In this document: positions 1 to 5,842 of the stretch, one piece after another
Layout: each line of letters starts with the position of its first letter
Numbering within the stretch: the first letter of the stretch is position 1
Source: Elusimicrobia bacterium RIFCSPLOWO2_12_FULL_59_9
GTDB lineage: Bacteria; Elusimicrobiota; Elusimicrobia; O2-12-FULL-59-9
NCBI GenBank assembly: GCA_001800185.1
Contig: MGUX01000129.1
Span: 1 to 24,322 of the forward strand
DNA length: 24,322 nucleotides
Reading direction: 5' to 3'
Made by a program: the position numbers and the translations under genes
Notes under the pieces: model-generated
Database searches by the model: none
Seen by the model: the letters and a program-made list of their open reading frames with translations, nothing else
Told to the model about the DNA's origin: nothing

Positions 1-88
1 CCAGTCCCAGAAGTTGCTCTGGTCCTGCATCTATGCTTCCGATCTGCCATGGGCAAGATGATTGATTCTTCCATTACTTATGCAAAGG

Positions 89-1147
89 TCAATAACGGAC
101 GTGGAGGCGGGGGATTTTTGGATTGGCGGCGGTGCGGCGGATAGGCAGGGAGACGGCGTCGCCAAGCCGCGCGGAGGGCACGGCCGTAACGTCGATGAGC
201 ACGTGCGCGATGCCGCAGCGCCCGACAAACGGCGCCTGGTGGCCGCGCAGAATGCCCCAATACTCAAAGCCGCTGCCCAGGCGTATGAAGCGCTCCGCCG
301 GCTCCATGGTCAAGCCGTCGGCGTAGCCCACGGGCAGAGTGGCCACGCGCATGCGCCGGGGGGCCAGGGTTTCGCTGCCATAGCCCACCGTTTTTCCCTT
401 CGCCACGTCTTTGATGGAGATGATGCGGGCAAAAAACTGCCACGGATTTTGCAGCGGAAGGCTCCGGGAGCACGGGTTGATGCCGTAAAGAAGGTTTCCG
501 ATTCGCACCTGGTCCATTTGGGAATGGGGAAAATCGATCAACAGCGAGCTGTTGGCCCCGTGACAGAGCAGATGCGGGCGGGATTTTTTCAGGGAGCTTT
601 CCAGCCTCTTGAACAGCCGGATTTTGCGCTCGGCGTCCATGGGATTTTTTCCGGGCACGTAATCCAAATGGGTCGAGAGGGATGCCAGCCGTATGTTGCG
701 GAATTTTTTCAATTTTTCCACAAATGTCGGCAATTGCTTGAACGGGATGCCCCAGCGGCCGAGGCCGAAATCGACGTCGAGATTGACGGGGAAGGGTTTT
801 CCGGCCTTTTTTGAAAGCGCCTCGCACAGCTCCCAGGAATCGACCGTCGGCAGCAGGCCGTGGGCGACGACCTCCTCGGCTTGGGAAGGGAGGCAGGGCG
901 CGAGCAAGGCCAGCGGGATTTTAATGCGGGCTTTTCTCAGCGGCAGGGCTTCCTCCAGCGTCAAGACGCCCAGCGCTTGCGCCCCTTTTTCTTCCAGCAG
1001 CTTGGCCACGGGAAGAGCCCCATGGCCGTAGGCGTCCGCCTTGACCACTCCCATGAGCTTCGTTCCGGGCTTGAGAATGCGGCGTACGGATTGCAGGTTT
1101 TCGGCGATGGCGGAGAGGTTGATCTCTATCCACTTGAGATGATGCAT
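89..1147 (-). CDS. alr: Alanine racemase (divergent), PLP-dependent
   Basis: Makes D-alanine from L-alanine for peptidoglycan, in the cytoplasm. The 352-residue protein has the family layout. The PLP-binding lysine is K36 in VVKADAYGHG. The catalytic tyrosine is Y256 in GKTVGYGSET. The barrel motif LPVGYADG lies at about residues 271-278. Length is close to the usual 360-380. Several conserved spots are unusual: the region that normally reads K-x-D-T-G-M-x-R-L-G is here LDVDFGLGRWG, and the usual S-M-D near the C-terminal domain is replaced by GIAH in VGRCGIAHVLIDVT. The start ATG at 1147 has no good Shine-Dalgarno but sits 7 bases after a TAGAAT box. The gene is divergent from resB, with only 62 bases between the two starts. 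The core fold and active site make alr the best call; a racemase-like enzyme of altered specificity is possible. Confidence 0.93.
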   Translation of the reverse strand: MHHLKWIEINLSAIAENLQSVRRILKPGTKLMGVVKADAYGHGALPVAKLLEEKGAQALGVLTLEEALPLRKARIKIPLALLAPCLPSQAEEVVAHGLLPTVDSWELCEALSKKAGKPFPVNLDVDFGLGRWGIPFKQLPTFVEKLKKFRNIRLASLSTHLDYVPGKNPMDAERKIRLFKRLESSLKKSRPHLLCHGANSSLLIDFPHSQMDQVRIGNLLYGINPCSRSLPLQNPWQFFARIISIKDVAKGKTVGYGSETLAPRRMRVATLPVGYADGLTMEPAERFIRLGSGFEYWGILRGHQAPFVGRCGIAHVLIDVTAVPSARLGDAVSLPIRRTAANPKIPRLHVRY

Positions 1148-1154
1148 CGCCTTG

Positions 1155-1160
1155 ATTCTA
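1155..1160 (-). promoter_or_regulatory. Putative -10 box (TAGAAT) of alr, leaderless arrangement
   Basis: On the minus strand TAGAAT is followed by seven bases and then the alr ATG, so a transcript starting about 7 bases after the box would begin at or next to the start codon. No good -35 TTGACA was recognised. The same spacing recurs at four other operon heads in the window. Confidence 0.45.
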
Positions 1161-1197
1161 GTAAAGAAAAGAGAGGGGAGCCAAAGCGGCTTTATTG

Positions 1198-1203
1198 TAA
1201 AAT
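1198..1203 (+). promoter_or_regulatory. Putative -10 box (TAAAAT) of the resB operon, leaderless arrangement
   Basis: TAAAAT is followed by GCGTTG and then the ATG of resB at 1210, a 6-base gap. No Shine-Dalgarno lies between box and start. No clear -35 element is seen. The spacing implies a leaderless or near-leaderless mRNA. Confidence 0.45.
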
Positions 1204-1209
1204 GCGTTG

Positions 1210-2631
1210 ATGAGCCTTTTGCGTTCGGTCCGTTTCAACGTCTATCTTTTTTGCGCCCTGGCGGCCGGCGCGGCGCTGGGCACTTTCCTTCCGCAGCGGG
1301 GCTTGGCGCCGCAGCAGGTGGAGCGCTTCATTGCGGCGCATCCGTGGTGGGGACCGGCGCTGGATTTTTTCGGTTTTTTCCATTTGTACTCCAGCGCCTG
1401 GTTTATGGGGCTTTTGGGCCTGATGGCCTTCGATATCGTCTTGTGCAAGCTCAAAAACGCTCCGCCCGATCCCGGGCTCGTCCCTCTGCCGCCGGGAGAG
1501 GGGCCTGAGAGCGCCGCCGACGTCGGCCCCGAAGCGCTGCTCGAAAGGCGCCTGCGCTCCAGCTTCTCGCTGCCGATGTCCCAGGCGTCCGCCTTGGCCC
1601 ACGCCAGGGCCGTGCTGGAGAAAAAACGCTACCACATTCGCGCCTCGACGAGCGGCGCGGGCGCGGCTCTGACGGCCTCCAAGCACAGGCTGCAGCGCTG
1701 GGGCTCCTATGTGGCGCACGTGAGCCTGGTGGTCATTTTGCTCGGCGCCCTGTGCCGCGGGGTCTTCGGTTTCGAGGAAATTCTCCCGATCGCCGAGGGA
1801 GAGTCGGTGTCCCTGCGCCGCCGCCCGTGGGAGGTCATGGTCGATAAATTCGACATGGGCTATTATCCGGGCACGTTCACTCCCCGTTTTTTCGCTTCCG
1901 AGGTCCGGGTTTTTGAGCGCGGCCGGAGCTTCGCCACTGGCGGTCCAAGTGCCGCGAGCTCTGTGCGCGGCCGGAAAATCGCGGAATCGAAGATTTTGGT
2001 CAATGCGCCGCTGTCCCTGGGGCGGATGGGGCTGGTGCGCCTTTATCAGGCTTCGTGGGGCGCCACCGGCATGTTCCGCTCCGTCACCGTGGAGACTGCG
2101 GCCGGGGAGCTCACGCTCTCGCCCAACCAAGCGCTCCGGTTGGCGCAGGGCAGCGTTTCGGCGGACCTGTTTTATCCCGATTTCGCCGTCGCGGAGGGCA
2201 ACCGGGCCGCCAACGGGTCCGTGGAGCTTCTCAATCCGGCCGTGCGCTTCCGTTGGCTTCGCGCGGACGGCGCCGTTTCCCGCTTTTGGCTGTTTGATCA
2301 TTGGCCGCGGATATGCTTTTTTGAGGACGAAGGCGGGAGCCTGCATGAGGCTGAGCCGCCGTTCCGGCTTAAAGCGGTCGATCCCGTCCTTTTTTCCGGC
2401 CTTCAGGCGGCCTACGACCCCGGATATTACGTCGTGGTCGCGGGCTCTTTGGGGCTTTTGGCCGGGCTTTCGGCCTTGTTTTATCTCCACCGCCGCAAGC
2501 TGTGGATTTTGATGCGGCCCGATCCCGGCGGCGGCGGGGCGGTGTCGGTGGTCGTGGGAGGCTGGAGTTCCCGGGCGACGGACTTCCGCAGGGAATTCGA
2601 CGAGGTGGTCGCGGCCGTAAGGGCGGGCTGA
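1210..2631 (+). CDS. resB: ResB/Ccs1-like cytochrome c biogenesis protein
   Basis: Membrane partner of CcsA in System II cytochrome c maturation, which carries heme across the membrane and attaches it to apocytochromes. The 473-residue protein has two N-terminal membrane segments (about 10-30 and 55-80), a third one around the motif HRLQRWGSYVAHVSLVVILL, a large periplasmic region and a last segment just before the C-terminus (YYVVVAGSLGLLAGLSALFY). The motif KILVNAPLSLGRMGLVRLYQ matches the family's VN-PL...YQ region. I start at ATG 1210 rather than the TTG at 1207. A 16-residue stretch (about 237-252) is encoded by the 60-bp palindromic repeat; without it the sequence reads VFERGRKIAESKILVNAPL, a better family match. 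The gene is first in a run with ccsA, hemA and hemC. Confidence 0.9.
   Translation: MSLLRSVRFNVYLFCALAAGAALGTFLPQRGLAPQQVERFIAAHPWWGPALDFFGFFHLYSSAWFMGLLGLMAFDIVLCKLKNAPPDPGLVPLPPGEGPESAADVGPEALLERRLRSSFSLPMSQASALAHARAVLEKKRYHIRASTSGAGAALTASKHRLQRWGSYVAHVSLVVILLGALCRGVFGFEEILPIAEGESVSLRRRPWEVMVDKFDMGYYPGTFTPRFFASEVRVFERGRSFATGGPSAASSVRGRKIAESKILVNAPLSLGRMGLVRLYQASWGATGMFRSVTVETAAGELTLSPNQALRLAQGSVSADLFYPDFAVAEGNRAANGSVELLNPAVRFRWLRADGAVSRFWLFDHWPRICFFEDEGGSLHEAEPPFRLKAVDPVLFSGLQAAYDPGYYVVVAGSLGLLAGLSALFYLHRRKLWILMRPDPGGGGAVSVVVGGWSSRATDFRREFDEVVAAVRAG
1914..1973 (+). repeat. 60-bp palindromic element, copy 1 (inside resB)
   Basis: Identical to 9786-9845 at 59 of 60 positions (T at 1964, C in the other copy). 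The direct repeat GCGCGGCCGGA occurs at 1917-1927 and again at 1965-1975, 48 bases apart, so the net insertion is 16 codons. The inside folds into a hairpin: GAGC, TCGC and CACT (1926-1929, 1931-1934, 1935-1938) pair with AGTG, GCGA and GCTC (1948-1951, 1954-1957, 1958-1961), around a 9-base loop and with small bulges. None of its six frames contains a stop. In resB it is read as ERGRSFATGGPSAASSVRGR. Confidence 0.85.
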
Positions 2632-2671
2632 ACCTCCGGGCTTTCGGCGGGGGCGATGAGGAGATTGGAGC

Positions 2672-3529
2672 ATGGAAGTTTTATTGATTAAGATCGGTTT
2701 CGCGCTGCTGTCGGCGTCCGTCGTCTTGTCCTTCGCGTACTTGTTTTCCAGAAACGAGAATTTCAGCTTATGGATGTGGTACGTTCTTGGCGTGGGAATC
2801 GCCGCGCATGCGGCGGCCTTCGTCGTGCGCGTCGAGGCTTTTTGGGCCATCGCCGAGAACCGCTACTATTTCCCCATCAATTCTTTCTTCGGGGCGCTGT
2901 GCTATTTGGGCTGGGCCATGATGGTCATTTTTTGGCTGGTGGAGGGCAAGCACCGGCTGCACGTGCTGGGCGCCTTCGTGCTGCCTTGGGCTTGGATTTC
3001 CATCGGCGCCGGGCTGCGCTACGCGGACCCTTCGGTTTCCGGATTGGTGCCGGCGCTGCAAAGCTATTGGATCAACATCCACCCCGTCATCCTCATGACC
3101 TCTTATGCCGCTTTCGCCAACGCCTTCGGCGTCGGCTTGGCGCTCTTGATTCAAGAGAGGCAGATCAAGTCGCGCCGCCCCTCGGCCCTTTGCTACCGCC
3201 TTCCGGCCATCGAGGAGCTGGATAATCTCAACTACCGCATCATCAGCTTCGCCTTTCCCGTTCTGACCGTCGGCATTTTCATGGGCGGCGTCTGGGCCTA
3301 CAACGCCTGGGGCCGGTTTTGGGGCTGGGACGCCAAGGAAACTTGGGCGCTGGTCACATGGCTCATTTACGTCGTTTACCTGCATATGCGGCTCTTCGCC
3401 GGTTGGCGCGGGCGCAAGACCGTTTACGTGTCCATGGCGGGTTTCGCGGCGGTCGTATTCACCTTTTACGGCGTCAATTTTTTAAGCGAGCTGCACGGCT
3501 ACTTGTCCGGCGGAGGCGGCATCCGGTGA
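2672..3529 (+). CDS. ccsA: CcsA/ResC-type cytochrome c assembly protein (heme handling)
   Basis: Integral membrane protein that works with ResB to export heme and ligate it to cytochrome c. The 285-residue protein is almost entirely hydrophobic, with about eight membrane segments. The tryptophan-rich signature WGRFWGWDAKETWALVTWL lies near residues 211-229. Flanking histidines fit the heme-ligand pattern: NIHPVILMTSY before it and VVYLHMRL after it. The start ATG at 2672 has GAGGAG about 9 bases upstream. It lies 40 bases after resB and 10 bases before hemA. HemX of Bacillus is related and also sits next to hemA, but the neighbouring resB argues for a true System II CcsA (also called CcsB or ResC in annotation pipelines). 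Confidence 0.92.
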   Translation: MEVLLIKIGFALLSASVVLSFAYLFSRNENFSLWMWYVLGVGIAAHAAAFVVRVEAFWAIAENRYYFPINSFFGALCYLGWAMMVIFWLVEGKHRLHVLGAFVLPWAWISIGAGLRYADPSVSGLVPALQSYWINIHPVILMTSYAAFANAFGVGLALLIQERQIKSRRPSALCYRLPAIEELDNLNYRIISFAFPVLTVGIFMGGVWAYNAWGRFWGWDAKETWALVTWLIYVVYLHMRLFAGWRGRKTVYVSMAGFAAVVFTFYGVNFLSELHGYLSGGGGIR

Positions 3530-3539
3530 GCGCGTTTCC

Positions 3540-4610
3540 ATGGCTTTGATTCTGACGGGCTTGAGCCATCAGTGCGCGGAGCTGGAGCTCTTGGAGCTCC
3601 TGGCCGCCGCGCCGGCGGCCTCCGTGCTGGGCAAGCTCAAAAGCGCCGGCTGGGAGCGGGTGACCGTGCTTTCGACCTGCAACCGCTTTGAAATCTACGC
3701 GGAGGTCGAGCCGGAGGCGGCGGCCGGCCGCCTGGACGAATTGGAGGCTTTCGCCGGCAAGCTCGCCGGCGTCGACTTGAAGGGCAAGCTCTACCGCAAG
3801 CGGGACGCGCAGGCCGTCGAGCATCTTTTCGCGGTCGCCTCCGGCCTGGATTCGATGGTCATCGGCGAAGGCGAAATCCTGGGGCAGGTGAAGCAGGCCT
3901 ATGAGGCGGCCCTGGGCATGCGCCTGACTGGAAAAGTCATGAACGTGCTTTGGCAGCGGGCGCTTTACGTCGGCAAGCTGGTGCGCAGCCAAACGGCCAT
4001 CGCCGCGGGGCACACCTCGGCGGCCGGCGTCGCCGTGGAGCTGGCCGAGAAAATTTTCGGAGATTTAAGCCAATGCCGGGTTTTGATCATCGGCGCCGGA
4101 TCGATGGCCGAGACCGCGGCCAAATACTTTTTGAGCGAAAAAGTGGCGCAGCTTTACGTCGCCAACCGCACCTTCGACAAAGCCGTCCTATTGGCCGCGC
4201 GCTTCAAGGCCCAAGCCGTCCGCTGGGACAGCTTGACCGAGATGCTGGCGCATGTGGACGTGGTTTTAAGCTCGACCGGGGCCGACACGGCGGTCTTAAA
4301 GCGCGAGCAGGTCGAAATCGCGATGTCCAGGCGCCAAGGCAGGTCTTTGTTTATCATCGACATCGCCATGCCCCGGGACGTGGAGGAGTCCGTCCACGGC
4401 CTGGAGCATGTGTACCTGTACACGCTTGAGGACTTAAAAGAGATCGTCGACGGCCAACTCCAGCAGCGCCGCCGCGAGCAGATGAAGGCCGAGCGCCTCG
4501 TCAAAGCCCGCGCCGAGGAATTTTTTAAATGGCTGGACGCCGCGCGCGACGGAGTCCGCGCGGATTTAAAGCACGGCTTGGACGGCGCCGGGAGGCGCTT
4601 GGCCGAATGA
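3540..4610 (+). CDS. hemA: Glutamyl-tRNA reductase
   Basis: First committed step of C5 tetrapyrrole synthesis: reduces glutamyl-tRNA to glutamate-1-semialdehyde with NADPH. The catalytic cysteine is in VLSTCNRFEIYAE (about residue 46). The substrate motif FAVASGLDSMVIGEGEILGQ and the NADPH-binding segment VLIIGAGSMAETAAKYFLSE are clear. At 356 residues it is shorter than the usual 410-430; the C-terminal dimerisation region is largely missing. The stop overlaps the hemC start as ATGA, so no frameshift needs to be invoked. There is no convincing Shine-Dalgarno before the ATG at 3540. Its position directly after ccsA links heme synthesis with cytochrome c assembly. Confidence 0.95.
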   Translation: MALILTGLSHQCAELELLELLAAAPAASVLGKLKSAGWERVTVLSTCNRFEIYAEVEPEAAAGRLDELEAFAGKLAGVDLKGKLYRKRDAQAVEHLFAVASGLDSMVIGEGEILGQVKQAYEAALGMRLTGKVMNVLWQRALYVGKLVRSQTAIAAGHTSAAGVAVELAEKIFGDLSQCRVLIIGAGSMAETAAKYFLSEKVAQLYVANRTFDKAVLLAARFKAQAVRWDSLTEMLAHVDVVLSSTGADTAVLKREQVEIAMSRRQGRSLFIIDIAMPRDVEESVHGLEHVYLYTLEDLKEIVDGQLQQRRREQMKAERLVKARAEEFFKWLDAARDGVRADLKHGLDGAGRRLAE

Positions 4611-5527
4611 AAATCAAGCTCGGCACGCGGGGCTCGGCTCTGGCGACGACCCAAGCGGGATGGGTGCGGCGGCGGCTCGAGGCACTTCACCCCGGGCTGG
4701 AAGTGGAGCTGGTGATCATCACCACCAGCGGCGACCGCTTTTCTGCGCAGCGGCCTTTTTCCGATTCCAGCCCGGGGCAGGGCAAGGCGCTTTTCGTCAA
4801 GGAAATCGAGGAGGCTCTCTTAAAGGGCGCCATCGACGCGGCGGTGCATTCCGCCAAGGACCTTCCGGCCGCCCTCCCGGATGTTTTCGCCGTGGGGGCC
4901 TATCCGGTCCGGGAAGACCCGTCGGACGCCTGGGTTGTGCGGCCGGGCGGGCCCGCTTTTATGGCGCTGCTGGCGGGCGCGCGCGTGGCCAGCGCCTCGT
5001 TGCGCCGCAGGGTCCAGCTCCAGCAGCTCCGCGGCGACCTGGAATATGCCGCCATTCGCGGCAATATCGACACCCGCCTGAGGAAATTGGAGGAAGGATT
5101 TTGCGACGGCTTGATCCTGGCGGCCGCCGGCCTCTTGCGCCTTGGAAAAAAAGACAGGATTTCGGGGCTCTTTGACGCCGCCCAAATAGTGCCCGCCCCG
5201 GGCCAGGGAGCTTTGGCCCTCGAAATCCGCGGCGACCGGCCGGAGATCCGCGGCATCATCGGGGCGCTGGACGATCCCGACACGAGGGCGGCCGTGGAAT
5301 GCGAGCGGGAATTTCTAAAGCGCATGGGCGGAAGCTGCGAGCTTCCCCTCGGCGCCCTGGCGCAGCCGGACGGGGATTGGATTCGGCTTTCGGTTTTCTG
5401 GTCGGAGCTTTCGGGCAAAAACCCGGTGCGCTTGTCGGGGCGCGGGCGGCGCCGCGCGGCCGCCGAGCTGGCGAAAGATTTGTGCGAGCGGGTGCGGCAA
5501 GCGGCGGGGATGGGAAATAAGGGCTAA
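4607..5527 (+). CDS. hemC: Hydroxymethylbilane synthase (porphobilinogen deaminase)
   Basis: Joins four porphobilinogen units into hydroxymethylbilane. The 306-residue length is typical. Motifs in order: LGTRGSALATTQAGWV at the N-terminus, HSAKDLPA, ASASLRRRVQLQQLRGD, IRGNIDTRLRKLEEG, VPAPGQGALALEIR, and ECEREFLKRMGGSCELPLGA. The cysteine of GGSC carries the dipyrromethane cofactor. I chose ATG 4607 because it overlaps the hemA stop (ATGA) and gives the family's normal N-terminus MKIKLGTRGS; an in-frame ATG at 4529 would add 26 unrelated residues. GGAGG lies 11 bases upstream, inside hemA, so coupling to hemA translation is likely. hemB and hemD are not in the window. Confidence 0.95.
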   Translation: MKIKLGTRGSALATTQAGWVRRRLEALHPGLEVELVIITTSGDRFSAQRPFSDSSPGQGKALFVKEIEEALLKGAIDAAVHSAKDLPAALPDVFAVGAYPVREDPSDAWVVRPGGPAFMALLAGARVASASLRRRVQLQQLRGDLEYAAIRGNIDTRLRKLEEGFCDGLILAAAGLLRLGKKDRISGLFDAAQIVPAPGQGALALEIRGDRPEIRGIIGALDDPDTRAAVECEREFLKRMGGSCELPLGALAQPDGDWIRLSVFWSELSGKNPVRLSGRGRRRAAAELAKDLCERVRQAAGMGNKG

Positions 5528-5537
5528 CGGAGGACTT

Positions 5538-5825
5538 ATGCGGATTCGAAACATCAGCGTGGGCGGCAAAGCCTTTCAAGGCGTCGAAATTTCTCTGCCG
5601 GAAGCGCCGCTGGTTCTGGCCTTGGGCCGGAGGGGCTACTTGATGTGCGGCTACCTCAACCTGGAGGCGGCCGACAAGTTTCGCGGGACCTGCGCGGTGG
5701 TTCGCGGCGTGTCGAGCGTGGAGGATATTCTGCGCGGCAAGGTGTCGGCGGTCAGCCGGCGGGCCAAGCGTCTGGGCGTGCGCGTCGGCATGAGGGGGGC
5801 GCAGGCCATCAAAAAGTTTCTTTAG
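5538..5825 (+). CDS. DUF1805 family protein (YunC-like), function unknown
   Basis: Small cytoplasmic protein of 95 residues. It matches the DUF1805 pattern from memory: a glycine-rich segment leading into GYLMCGYLNLEAADKF, then AVVRGVSSVEDILRGKVSAV, and a C-terminal GVRVGMRGAQAI. No catalytic role can be read from the sequence. A strong GGAGG sits 6 bases before the ATG (AACGGAGGACTT). The gene begins 10 bases after hemC and ends 17 bases before mfd, so it is co-transcribed with them. Its position here may be only operon compaction rather than a heme or repair role. Confidence 0.8.
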   Translation: MRIRNISVGGKAFQGVEISLPEAPLVLALGRRGYLMCGYLNLEAADKFRGTCAVVRGVSSVEDILRGKVSAVSRRAKRLGVRVGMRGAQAIKKFL

Positions 5826-5842
5826 GCCCCGTCACGAAATTA

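Noticed and set aside
1..88. Possible gene end or regulatory site at the left edge
   Set aside because: There is no recognisable coding frame, repeat or promoter-like motif; the stretch is simply downstream of alr.
1192..2850. 552-codon open frame on the minus strand across resB
   Set aside because: It is antisense to a clearly recognised gene, composed of Arg/Ala/Gly/Pro-rich sequence with no family features, and is a by-product of GC-rich codon use. It does reveal the palindromic element because the same peptide string recurs opposite the SurA-like gene.
4520..4620. Frameshift explaining the short hemA
   Set aside because: The frame after the hemA stop enters hemC with its normal N-terminus right at the overlap, leaving no room for a missing HemA tail.
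5645..5842. Upstream extension of mfd by 66 codons
   Set aside because: This stretch overlaps the DUF1805 gene in another frame and does not look like an Mfd N-terminus; the ATG at 5843 is the first sensible start.
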